Positions 32,390 through 41,314 of a stretch of 64,000 bases of DNA are shown here, piece after piece. Numbering within the stretch: the first letter of the stretch is position 1; each line of letters begins with the position of its first letter. This DNA comes from UBA11891 sp049890035 (GTDB taxonomy: Bacteria > Bacteroidota > Bacteroidia > Flavobacteriales > Flavobacteriaceae), in the NCBI GenBank assembly GCA_049890035.1, contig JBMHCG010000039.1, positions 1 through 64,000 on the forward strand, written 5' to 3'. The notes beneath the pieces were generated by a model. That model saw nothing but the letters and a program-made list of their open reading frames with translations, searched no databases and was not told the DNA's origin. Position numbers and translations under genes: made by a program.

Positions 32390-33463
32390 ATGTTTTTATT
32401 GGATCGCTACATAATTAAAAAATACCTCAGCACATTTCTAGTGATGATTCTGCTTTTTATTCCTATCGGAATTTTGGTAGATATGGCTGAAAAAATCGAC
32501 AAATACAAAGAAAAAGAAGTGCCTTTGTCAGAATTGATTTCCTATTATTTTGACTTCACCTTGTATTTTTCCAATATGCTGTTTCCTATCTTTTTGTTTT
32601 TAGCAGTTATCTGGTTTACATCAAAAATGGCGAATAACACAGAGGTGATTGCCATGCTTAGTTCGGGTATTTCATTTACCCGTTTTTTGAGACCCTATCT
32701 GCTGGCTGCAGGGCTTATTGCCAGTGTTGCCTTCTATGGCGGCATGTTTGTCGTTCCGAAATCAAACGAAGGGTTTAATGATTTTAACTATAAGTACATA
32801 AACAAAACGAAAGCCCAAGAGACTACGGAATTGTACAAGCAAATCAATGCGAATGAATTCATCTATGTTTCTAATTACAACCCCGTCCGAAAACGAGCCA
32901 ATAACTTTTCAATAGAGCGTTTTGAAGACCATCGATTGGTTGCTAAATTAACGGCCAACACCTTGCGTTGGATTGAACGAGACAGTACGTTTCGATTGTC
33001 AACAGTAGTAAAAAGAACTTTTGTTGGCGATCAAGAACTATTAGAAACTACGCCTCGAAAAGACACCCTTTTCGACTTTGCTATTGAAGAATTATCTCCC
33101 GTAACTTACAAAGCAGAAACCTTAAATTACGGTGAATTAAATCGCTTTATCAAAAAAGAGCGACAAAGTGGTTCCAAGTTGATTAATGCACATTTACTAG
33201 TGCGACACAAACGCTGGAGTCTGCCCTTGTCGGCGTTTGTTCTGACCATTATAGCGGTCGCTATGTCTTCTTTCAAGAGAAGGGGTGGGATGGGAGTCAA
33301 CCTAGCCTTTGGTATTACCCTGGGATTTCTCTATATCTTTTTTGATAAAATTTTTAGTGTTATGGTCTTAAAGGCCAATTTTAATCCAATGATAGCCGCT
33401 TGGCTTCCTTTGTTGTTGTTTGGAGGTTTGGCCGTTTATTTATTAAATCATGCCAAGCGTTAG
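32390..33463 (+). CDS. LptF/LptG-type permease (YjgP/YjgQ family)
   Basis: 357 residues from ATG 32390, one base after the tgt stop. Six membrane segments split by a periplasmic domain (about 105-270). The N-terminus LDRYIIKKYLSTFLVMI and FTSKMANNTEVIAMLSSGIS are characteristic of the LptF/G permeases that pull lipopolysaccharide from the inner membrane with LptB. Which of the two it is cannot be settled here. It overlaps the following EamA gene by 14 bases. Confidence 0.88.
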   Translation: MFLLDRYIIKKYLSTFLVMILLFIPIGILVDMAEKIDKYKEKEVPLSELISYYFDFTLYFSNMLFPIFLFLAVIWFTSKMANNTEVIAMLSSGISFTRFLRPYLLAAGLIASVAFYGGMFVVPKSNEGFNDFNYKYINKTKAQETTELYKQINANEFIYVSNYNPVRKRANNFSIERFEDHRLVAKLTANTLRWIERDSTFRLSTVVKRTFVGDQELLETTPRKDTLFDFAIEELSPVTYKAETLNYGELNRFIKKERQSGSKLINAHLLVRHKRWSLPLSAFVLTIIAVAMSSFKRRGGMGVNLAFGITLGFLYIFFDKIFSVMVLKANFNPMIAAWLPLLLFGGLAVYLLNHAKR

Positions 33464-34343
33464 AACCAAAAATCTGCTCCATTTCCATTTTATTGTATTC
33501 CTATTTAGTTTTACGTCTATTCTTGGTGCTCTCATTCAATTAAGTGCCATTCCATTAGTAGCACACCGGATGTTGTGGGCTACAGGGTTCATTGGGATCT
33601 ACATACTCATTCGGCGTCCTGGAGATTTTTTTATTTCAAAAGAAAATATTCAATGGCTTATGGCTGGCGGTATTTTTATCGCCTTTCATTGGATGAGCTT
33701 TTTCTATGCTGTAAAAGTGGCTGGGGTATCCTTAACATTATCCATGCTATCCATGGGAGCTTTTTTTACGGCACTTTTAGAGCCTCTTTTTTTTGAGCGT
33801 AAAATCATCCTCTATGAACTGGTTTTTGGTGCCTTGGCAATCTTGGGCTTGGTATTAATATTTCAATCGGAATGGGATCAGTTGTGGGGAATGTTGGTTG
33901 CACTTGTGTCCACCATTTTAGGTGTTTTTTTCACTTTGGTAAATGGAAAATTAGCCACACGTGTACCAGCAGCAGCCGTTTCTTTTTACGAACTAGGTTT
34001 TGGTGCTTGTATCACTTGGGGGGTTGTCCTTTTCAATCCGAGAATGTTGGATCAAGCCTTGCACTTAGTTTCTCAAGATGTCATGCTATTAGGAATTTTA
34101 AGTCTGGTTTGTACTGCTTATGCATTTGTAGGTTCGGTGCATGTAATGAAAATATTGTCTCCTTATTCCGTAATGATTACTATTAACATGGAACCCGTCT
34201 ATGGCATTGTATTATCCGTACTGATTTTTGGTGAAAAAGAACTTCTCAACATATCCTTTTATTTGGGTGTAATGATAATCTTGGCAGCCGTTTTGGGGAA
34301 TGGGTATTTCAAAATACGATCCGATGCAAAACAATCCTCATAG
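33450..34343 (+). CDS. EamA/DMT-family transporter
   Basis: 297 residues with ten predicted membrane segments arranged as two EamA repeats (about 10-140 and 150-285). Drug/metabolite transporter superfamily; substrate unknown. Its ATG lies 14 bases inside the LptG-like gene, which suggests coupled translation. Last gene of the tgt unit. Confidence 0.85.
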   Translation: MPSVRTKNLLHFHFIVFLFSFTSILGALIQLSAIPLVAHRMLWATGFIGIYILIRRPGDFFISKENIQWLMAGGIFIAFHWMSFFYAVKVAGVSLTLSMLSMGAFFTALLEPLFFERKIILYELVFGALAILGLVLIFQSEWDQLWGMLVALVSTILGVFFTLVNGKLATRVPAAAVSFYELGFGACITWGVVLFNPRMLDQALHLVSQDVMLLGILSLVCTAYAFVGSVHVMKILSPYSVMITINMEPVYGIVLSVLIFGEKELLNISFYLGVMIILAAVLGNGYFKIRSDAKQSS

Positions 34344-34348
34344 TTTTT

Positions 34349-34356
34349 TACCTTTG
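34349..34356 (+). promoter_or_regulatory. accA promoter -7 box
   Basis: TACCTTTG matches TAnnTTTG, 18 bases before the accA start; no clear -33 TTG. Confidence 0.45.
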
Positions 34357-34374
34357 TGAGACAAGTTGAAATAG

Positions 34375-35328
34375 ATGGAATATTTAGAATTTGAAAGCCC
34401 AATAAAGATACTCATAGATCAAATTGAACAATGTAAAGAATTGGGTGATCAGAGTCAAGTTGATGTGACTGAGACCTGTGACAAACTCGAAAAAAAGTTA
34501 GTTGAAACGAAAAAGGAAATTTTTTCAAACCTCACAGCTTGGCAAAAAGTACAATTATCAAGGCATCCATCACGCCCTTATGCCTTGGATTATATTCATG
34601 CTTTAACAGAAGGGACATTTATGGAGTTGCATGGCGATCGTCAATTTGCTGACGACAAAGCTATGGTAGGGGGCTTTGGCAAAATAGGAAGGCAAAGTTA
34701 TCTTTTCATTGGCACCCAAAAAGGTTACAATACTAAAACCCGTCAGTACCGCAACTTTGGAATGGCCAACCCTGAGGGCTACCGAAAAGCACTACGGTTG
34801 ATGCAATCAGCTGACAAGTTCAATGTGCCCATCGTTTGTTTTGTGGATACCCCAGGTGCTTATCCGGGCTTGGAAGCCGAAGAAAGAGGACAGGGAGAAG
34901 CCATCGCCCGAAACATTATGGAAATGATGTCCATCAAGGTCCCTATCATCGTCGTTATTATTGGAGAAGGGGCCTCTGGTGGTGCCTTGGGCATTGGCGT
35001 TGGGGATCATGTTTGCATGCTGGAAAATACATGGTATTCTGTGATTTCACCCGAATCGTGTTCTTCGATTCTTTGGCGCAGTTGGGAATACAAAGAGCAA
35101 GCTGCAGAAGCATTAAAGTTGACTTCTACGGATATGTTCAAAGCCAGATTAATTGACAAAGTCATCAACGAACCGCTTGGTGGAGCACATTTTGACCGAG
35201 AACAAACTTTTGAGACGGTAAAAAAAGAAATCCAAGCAGCCTATAGAAAATTAGCAAAAATGGAACCTAAAGAACGCGTGGATGCACGGCGTGAAAAGTT
35301 TTATAACATGGGAATCTTCTCAGAGTAA
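34375..35328 (+). CDS. accA: Acetyl-CoA carboxylase, carboxyltransferase subunit alpha
   Basis: 317 residues. It transfers CO2 from carboxybiotin to acetyl-CoA in the first step of fatty-acid synthesis, together with AccD. Seen: FMELHGDRQFADDKAMVGG, FVDTPGAYPG, GEGASGGALGI and ISPESCSSILW, all conserved AccA segments. Normal length. Single gene with its own promoter box. Confidence 0.96.
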   Translation: MEYLEFESPIKILIDQIEQCKELGDQSQVDVTETCDKLEKKLVETKKEIFSNLTAWQKVQLSRHPSRPYALDYIHALTEGTFMELHGDRQFADDKAMVGGFGKIGRQSYLFIGTQKGYNTKTRQYRNFGMANPEGYRKALRLMQSADKFNVPIVCFVDTPGAYPGLEAEERGQGEAIARNIMEMMSIKVPIIVVIIGEGASGGALGIGVGDHVCMLENTWYSVISPESCSSILWRSWEYKEQAAEALKLTSTDMFKARLIDKVINEPLGGAHFDREQTFETVKKEIQAAYRKLAKMEPKERVDARREKFYNMGIFSE

Positions 35329-35447
35329 TACCCTCCACACTTGTAAACAGCTTCAATGAATTTATCAACAGCCTTTTTTGATAGAAATAGGATATTTAAG
35401 TGGATGGGAATGAATCGATAAATAGGATTTAAAATTACTTTTAAATC

Positions 35448-36980
35448 ATGGAAGAAACGAAATCATTTCGATCGGCTGCCGTTCCATCGGGCAATGTAAT
35501 CCCACTGGAAAAAGGAAAGCTACCGCCGCAAGCTGTTGAATTAGAAGAAGCTGTATTAGGAGCTATGTTAATTGATAAAAAAGGAGTTGATGAAGTCATT
35601 GATATCCTCCAAGCCGAGGCTTTCTATAAAAGGGCACATCAACTTATTTTTGAATCCATTTTTGAACTTTTTGAAGCCTCCGAACCGATTGATTTGTTAA
35701 CGGTTTCCAACGACCTTAGAAAAAAAGGGAAATTGGAGCAAGCAGGTGGAAACCCCTATTTGGTGCAATTGACTCAAAAAATTGCTAGTTCCGCCCATAT
35801 AGAATTCCATGCCCGGATTATTCTTCAAAAACACATTCAACGCAGTCTCATCAGGATTTCCAATGAAATCATAGAAAATTCCTACAAGGACTCCATCGAT
35901 GTATTCGATCTATTAGATGAAGCTGAATCCAAATTGTATGATGTCACTCAGGGTAACATAAAAAAATCATCGGAAACGGCTCAAAGTCTTGTCATTCAAG
36001 CCAAACGCCGTATAGAAGATATTTCTAAACGTGAAGGTTTGAGTGGAATCAGTACAGGTTTCGAGAAACTTGATCAACTTACTTCTGGTTGGCAACCCAG
36101 TGACTTAGTTATCATCGCTGCAAGACCGGGTATGGGTAAAACGGCCTTGACCCTTTCCATGGCAAGAAACATTGCCGTACTCAAACAAATCCCTGTTGCC
36201 TTTTTCTCTTTGGAAATGTCCTCTGTTCAACTGATTACTCGATTGATTTCCGCAGAGACAGGATTGTCGTCAGAAAAATTGCGAACGGGGAAATTGGCCG
36301 ATCACGAGTGGGAACAGTTAAACGTCAAGGTGAGTGATTTGGAAAAGGCTCCACTCTACATAGATGATACGCCTTCCTTGTCTATTTTTGATTTGCGTGC
36401 CAAGGCGCGACGCTTGGCATCCCAACACGGGATTAAGTTAATTTTCATCGATTATCTGCAACTCATGACGGCCGCAACAAGTTCAAAAACTGGCAACCGC
36501 GAACAAGAAATTTCAACCATTTCACGAAATCTAAAAGCACTGGCTAAAGAACTGGATCTTCCCGTTATTGCCCTGTCTCAGTTATCACGAGCCGTTGAGA
36601 CGCGCGGTGGAACCAAACGACCATTACTTTCGGACCTGAGAGAATCAGGAGCCATCGAACAGGATGCCGATATTGTTTCTTTTATCTACCGTCCCGAATA
36701 TTATGGAATCGATGAATGGGACGACGAAGAGCGAAGTCCCTCTACAGGACAAGCTGAATTTATCGTAGCCAAACACCGAAATGGTGGCCTGGACAACATT
36801 CGAATGAAATTTATTGGCAGCCTTGGTAAATTTGAAGATTTGACTCAATTTGACGGTGCGTATGAATTCCCCTCAAAAATGAATACACAAGAAGATTCGA
36901 AGTCTATTTCGCCGGACAATTTCGCCAGCCCAAGCCAAGCTTTTGGTTTGGAAGAAGATCAGGACGACACTCCTTTCTAA
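35448..36980 (+). CDS. dnaB: Replicative DNA helicase
   Basis: 510 residues. N-terminal primase-interaction domain (about 25-130), then the RecA-like helicase core: Walker A ARPGMGKTA, Walker B IFIDYLQLM, DnaB motifs SQLSRAVE and SDLRESGAIEQDAD, KHRNGG. It unwinds DNA at the replication fork. No intein is present at the usual insertion points. Convergent with the HAD gene, overlapping by 4 bases. Confidence 0.97.
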   Translation: MEETKSFRSAAVPSGNVIPLEKGKLPPQAVELEEAVLGAMLIDKKGVDEVIDILQAEAFYKRAHQLIFESIFELFEASEPIDLLTVSNDLRKKGKLEQAGGNPYLVQLTQKIASSAHIEFHARIILQKHIQRSLIRISNEIIENSYKDSIDVFDLLDEAESKLYDVTQGNIKKSSETAQSLVIQAKRRIEDISKREGLSGISTGFEKLDQLTSGWQPSDLVIIAARPGMGKTALTLSMARNIAVLKQIPVAFFSLEMSSVQLITRLISAETGLSSEKLRTGKLADHEWEQLNVKVSDLEKAPLYIDDTPSLSIFDLRAKARRLASQHGIKLIFIDYLQLMTAATSSKTGNREQEISTISRNLKALAKELDLPVIALSQLSRAVETRGGTKRPLLSDLRESGAIEQDADIVSFIYRPEYYGIDEWDDEERSPSTGQAEFIVAKHRNGGLDNIRMKFIGSLGKFEDLTQFDGAYEFPSKMNTQEDSKSISPDNFASPSQAFGLEEDQDDTPF

Positions 36981-37591
36981 AGCAGGTCTCGATTCGTTAA
37001 ATCAGTCGCCAAAAGACTTGGTTTTTGAAAGTGATGGGTTTGTATTCCCATTTTTTGTGCAGCCTGAATATTTCTTAGATTGTCATCAATGAACAAAGAG
37101 TGTTCTGCTTCAAGATTGAATCGATCCAATGTCAATTGATAAATTTCTGGAAAAGGCTTTCTGGTTTTTTCTACCCCCGAAACAACAATGCCTTCAAACC
37201 AATGTAAAAAATCAAAACGTTCCAGTGCTACAGGAAAGGTTTCAGCACTCCAATTTGTCAATGCCACCACCTTGACATTTGGATTCTTAATGAGTTCTCC
37301 TAATATGGCTACAGTAGCTTCCATCGGGCCACCGAGCATTTCTTCCCAGCGTCCATAATACATACGGATATACGCCTCATATTGAGGAAAAAGTGCCACG
37401 CGATCTTCTGTTGCTTGTTGTAGCGGATAGCCTGCATCTTGATTTTCATTCCAATCCGAGGTACAGATTTTTTCAAAAAACCATTCCATTTTCTCACGGT
37501 CACCATGAAAGGCATCCAAAAAAACATAGGCTGGATTCCAATCAATTAACACCCCGCCCAGATCAAAAATAATTGTATTAATAGGTTTCAT
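36977..37591 (-). CDS. HAD-superfamily phosphatase
   Basis: 204 residues from ATG 37591 (37594 and 37612 are alternatives). HAD motif I FDLGGVLIDWNP, motif II LTNWS, motif III region with Lys in KTRKP and motif IV FIDDNLRN. The sequence resembles haloacid-dehalogenase-like IA phosphatases such as YihX (glucose-1-phosphate phosphatase). The true substrate is unknown. It overlaps the end of prfB by 14 bases, so it is probably cotranscribed with it. Confidence 0.85.
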   Translation of the reverse strand: MKPINTIIFDLGGVLIDWNPAYVFLDAFHGDREKMEWFFEKICTSDWNENQDAGYPLQQATEDRVALFPQYEAYIRMYYGRWEEMLGGPMEATVAILGELIKNPNVKVVALTNWSAETFPVALERFDFLHWFEGIVVSGVEKTRKPFPEIYQLTLDRFNLEAEHSLFIDDNLRNIQAAQKMGIQTHHFQKPSLLATDLTNRDLL

Positions 37592-38688
37592 CATGTTGTG
37601 TAGATTTGCCATGATGCATCAAATACCCCTTTAAGAAAGCATCTAGTTGACCATTCATTACGCCATCAACATCTGCTGTTTCTATTTGGGAGCGCACATC
37701 TTTTACCAGTTTATAAGGATGCATCACATAATTTCGAATTTGTGATCCCCATTCTATTTTCTTCTTTGCAGCTTCTATTTCACTTCGGGCTGCTCTTTTT
37801 TTCTCCATCTCCAACTCATACAGTTGTGATTTTAGTAATTGCATCGCCTTATTTTTATTCTCCAGTTGGGAACGAGTTTCGGAATTTTCAATAATAATAC
37901 CTGTGGGATGGTGTCGGAGGCGAACCGCTGTTTCAACTTTGTTGACGTTTTGTCCCCCAGCACCACTGGCACGCATGGTTTCCCAAGAAATTTCGGCTGG
38001 GTTGACACGAATATCAATACGTTCGTCCACAAGAGGGTATACATATACCGAGGCAAAGGAGGTATGCCGTTTGGCATTGGAGTCAAAAGGCGAAATACGT
38101 ACCAACCGATGCACTCCATTTTCTCCTTTAAGCCATCCAAAAGCAAATTCTCCTTGCAATTCCAAAGTAACCGTTTTGATACCAGCCACATCACCTGCAT
38201 GGTGATTGAGTTCTTTGATTTTAAAACCTTTTTTTTCTCCCCACATGAGATACATACGCATTAACATGGCAGCCCAATCACAACTTTCAGTACCTCCAGC
38301 TCCTGCTGTTATCTGCAGGATCGCATGCAATGCATCACTCTCATCAGATAACATGTTTTGAAATTCAAGGCTTTCCAAGGCTTCAATGATCTGTAAATAG
38401 GATTGGTTCACTTCATTTTCAGTGGTCTCGCCTGCTTTTTGAAATTCCAAAAGCACCTCTAAGTCGTCTAGCTGAGTGTGGACAGCGTCATAGTCTGTAA
38501 CCCAGCGTTTTAGATTTCGAAGCTGTCTCATATGGATTTCGGCTTCTTCTGGCTGATTCCAAAAATCAGGCGCCAGCGTCTTTTCTTCTTGGTTTTGGAT
38601 TTCTATCCTTTTGGCATCGATGTCAAAGATACCTCCTTAACGCACCCAGGCGATCGATTAAGTCCTTTACTTGGTCGTTTTGTACCAT
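37578..38688 (-). CDS. prfB: Peptide chain release factor 2, with programmed +1 frameshift
   Basis: Two frames make one gene. Frame one starts at ATG 38688 and reads 21 codons to CTT TGA (TGA at 38625-38623). Shifting +1 there gives GAC and a frame open to 37578, another 348 residues, 369 in all, close to the 365 of E. coli RF2. The site AGGAGG-TAT-CTT-TGA-C is the classic autoregulatory shift: when RF2 is scarce the ribosome slips. The SPF stop-codon-reading tripeptide (RISPFDS) and the catalytic GGQ (SGAGGQNVNK) are present. Annotating only the ATG at 38531 would lose the N-terminal domain start. Confidence 0.96.
38622..38637 (-). promoter_or_regulatory. prfB programmed frameshift site
   Basis: On the minus strand AGGAGG (38637-38632), TAT, CTT (38628-38626), TGA (38625-38623) and C. 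The internal Shine-Dalgarno-like AGGAGG three bases before the CTT slip codon and UGA-C as poor terminator are the standard elements. Flavobacterial genes seldom use Shine-Dalgarno starts, so retention of AGGAGG here is notable. Confidence 0.93.
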
Positions 38689-38708
38689 CTGAAAGTATTA
38701 TGTTTTTG

Positions 38709-38716
38709 CAAACATA
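38709..38716 (-). promoter_or_regulatory. prfB promoter -7 box
   Basis: On the minus strand TATGTTTG (38716-38709) matches TAnnTTTG and lies 20 bases before the prfB start at 38688. It supports this start. Confidence 0.55.
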
Positions 38717-38838
38717 GTTGTTTTCATATTTACTACACATCTAAAACAATTCGATTCTAAAAGTGGAATGAAAAAGAGGATGAAATATTAAAAAGCCAAG
38801 CACAAAAAAATGATTATTTTCATCAAAAATTAGGTACA

Positions 38839-41295
38839 ATGAAAAAACAATACATTTTCGTACTAGGAGTTTTTATGATGATGGGTGCAACGTCTTTTTC
38901 CCATCAGAAAAAACACCTCGAATATCGTAAAACAAAAAAAAAGGAAAAACAATGGACGGCTCAAAACATCATAAATGAGCAGAAATTTGAAGGTTTTTTT
39001 AATTTCAAATACATTGAATCAAAGGATCAACTCCTATTAGAAGTATCGCAACTTGACACTGAATTTTTGTATGTAAATAGTTTGTCTGAGGGGATAGGTA
39101 GCAATGATATTGGCTTGGATCGTGGACAACTAGGAAATCGTAGGATTGTAAAGTTTCAAAAAGCGGGAAACAAACTACTCCTATTACAACCCAATTACAC
39201 CTATCGAGCAACTACAACCAATTTGTTGGAAAAAAAATCGGTCACGCAAGCCTTTGCTAAATCTGTATTGTTTGGATTTCCAATTGAAAAAGAAGAAGCG
39301 GGGGCGTATTGGATTGATCTAACTCCCTTTTTAAAACAAGACGCACACGGGGTTGTCAAACGATTAAAAGACCGTAAGCAAGGATCTTATTCTTTGGACA
39401 AAAGCCGTTCGGCTTTGTCTTTGGATCGGACCAAAGCCTTTCCCAAAAATATTGAAATGGAAGTATTGTTGACCTTTACAGGAACGCCATCTGGATCGTG
39501 GGTACGATCGGTGACACCCACTCCAGAGGCTGTAACGGTTCACCAACATCACTCCTTCATTGCTCTTCCCGATCCAGGATTTGAAAAGCGAAAATTTGAT
39601 CCCCGAGCAGGAGTCAATGCGTTGCGGTATTACGATTATGCAACCCCTGTGGAATCATCTACTTTGCAAGAATGGATTGTTCGTCATCGTCTGGAAAAAA
39701 AAGATCCCAACGCAACAGTAAGTGAGGCAAAAAATCCTATTGTATATTATTTGGACAATGGGACTCCCGAACCTGTCCGTTCGGCTTTACTTGAAGGAGG
39801 ACGCTGGTGGAATCAAGCGTTTGAAGCTATTGGGTACCGAAATGCGTTTCAAATAAAAATGCTGCCTGATGAGGCAGATCCATTAGATGTTCGATACAAT
39901 GTTATTCAGTGGGTACACCGTTCTACACGAGGTTGGAGCTACGGTGCTAGTGTGGTAGATCCACGTACGGGTGAAATCATTAAAGGACACGTCAGCTTGG
40001 GCAGTCTTCGCATTCGACAAGATTATATGATTGCTTTGGGACTGACGGAAGACCCTTTCCAAGGGGGGATTCCCAAACCTGATATATTGGAAATGGCACT
40101 AGCACGCATACGGCAATTATCAGCACATGAAATTGGGCACACATTGGGATTTGCTCATAATTTTTCTGCCAGTGCGCAAAAAAGAGCGTCCGTTATGGAT
40201 TATCCACATCCTACACTTTCTTTGAAGAATGGAAAAATTTCCTATGCCGATGCCTACGATACGGATATTGGTGAATGGGATAAGGTAAGCGTTGCTTATG
40301 CTTACAGTGATTTTGCTGACGGCATTGATACAAATCAGGCTTTGAATGAGATTCTTGAAAAAAGTACCAAAGAAGGACTTTCATTTATCAGTGACCAAGA
40401 TGCACGACCCTTGGGAGGAGCCCACCCCACTGCACATCTATGGGACAATGGCACCGACACGACAGAGGAACTTAACAATCTCATGGCCATCCGAAAAGTG
40501 GCACTCGGTCATATGGGATTGCCCCATCTTCAAGAAGGAGAGTCCTACAACAAGCTCGAAGATCGTTTGGTGCCTATATTTCTATTGCATCGCTATCAAA
40601 TAGAGGCCGTTAGTAAACTCATCGGGGGACTTGAATACCAGTACGCAGTGAAGGGAAATATTGATTATACGGTTCAGGCTGTTACTTCCTTTAAACAAAA
40701 AGAGGCACTCAATGCCTATCTTGCTACGCTCCATCCAGATCAATTGCTACTGCCAGAAAAGCTTAGAAATGTATTGCCACCACGGGCTTATGGAAGTACT
40801 AGAGACCGAGAAAATTTTAAAGGTCATATGGGAGTAGCCTTTGATCACCTCAATCTAGCGCAATCATTGGCTCAACTGCAAATGCAACTTTTATTTCATC
40901 CCCAGCGAGTCAATCGATTGGTGCAACAGAAATCTTTCGACTCCAATCAGTTGGGATTAACTACGGTGTTTGATACTGTTTGGAAACAATTTTTTAATAG
41001 TGCCACTTATCAACAACCCCAATTAGTAGTTCAACAATTAGTTCAATACGAAGTTGTTAAATGTTTGTTTGTGATGTACTTAGAAAAAAATGTTTATCCT
41101 CAGGCTAAGGCGGCAACACACCGTTTTCTTAAAAAGATAGAAACCCATGGAAAGCGTACAAAAGCAAGTAATTGGGATCACTATATAGCCTATCAAATTG
41201 AATCTTTTTGGAAACACCCACAACAGTTTCAATCCACACCTTCGAAGCCACTACCAGACGGTTCTCCTATTGGTAGTGTTTATTCTTGTAATTAA
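38839..41295 (+). CDS. Exported zinc metalloprotease (DUF5117/DUF4953-type)
   Basis: 818 residues, signal peptide at the N-terminus (MKKQYIFVLGVFMMMGATSFS). The metzincin zinc site HEIGHTLGFAHN (HExxHxxGxxH) stands near residue 431 with a Met-turn SVMDYPHP 25 residues later. N-terminal (EGFFNFKYIESKDQLLLEV) and C-terminal parts match the large zinc-dependent metalloproteases of Bacteroidota carrying DUF5117, DUF5118 and DUF4953 regions. Target proteins are unknown. The next gene, another peptidase, starts 20 bases later, so both may serve peptide use. Confidence 0.88.
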   Translation: MKKQYIFVLGVFMMMGATSFSHQKKHLEYRKTKKKEKQWTAQNIINEQKFEGFFNFKYIESKDQLLLEVSQLDTEFLYVNSLSEGIGSNDIGLDRGQLGNRRIVKFQKAGNKLLLLQPNYTYRATTTNLLEKKSVTQAFAKSVLFGFPIEKEEAGAYWIDLTPFLKQDAHGVVKRLKDRKQGSYSLDKSRSALSLDRTKAFPKNIEMEVLLTFTGTPSGSWVRSVTPTPEAVTVHQHHSFIALPDPGFEKRKFDPRAGVNALRYYDYATPVESSTLQEWIVRHRLEKKDPNATVSEAKNPIVYYLDNGTPEPVRSALLEGGRWWNQAFEAIGYRNAFQIKMLPDEADPLDVRYNVIQWVHRSTRGWSYGASVVDPRTGEIIKGHVSLGSLRIRQDYMIALGLTEDPFQGGIPKPDILEMALARIRQLSAHEIGHTLGFAHNFSASAQKRASVMDYPHPTLSLKNGKISYADAYDTDIGEWDKVSVAYAYSDFADGIDTNQALNEILEKSTKEGLSFISDQDARPLGGAHPTAHLWDNGTDTTEELNNLMAIRKVALGHMGLPHLQEGESYNKLEDRLVPIFLLHRYQIEAVSKLIGGLEYQYAVKGNIDYTVQAVTSFKQKEALNAYLATLHPDQLLLPEKLRNVLPPRAYGSTRDRENFKGHMGVAFDHLNLAQSLAQLQMQLLFHPQRVNRLVQQKSFDSNQLGLTTVFDTVWKQFFNSATYQQPQLVVQQLVQYEVVKCLFVMYLEKNVYPQAKAATHRFLKKIETHGKRTKASNWDHYIAYQIESFWKHPQQFQSTPSKPLPDGSPIGSVYSCN

Positions 41296-41314
41296 TTGCC
41301 CTAATAATCAAATC

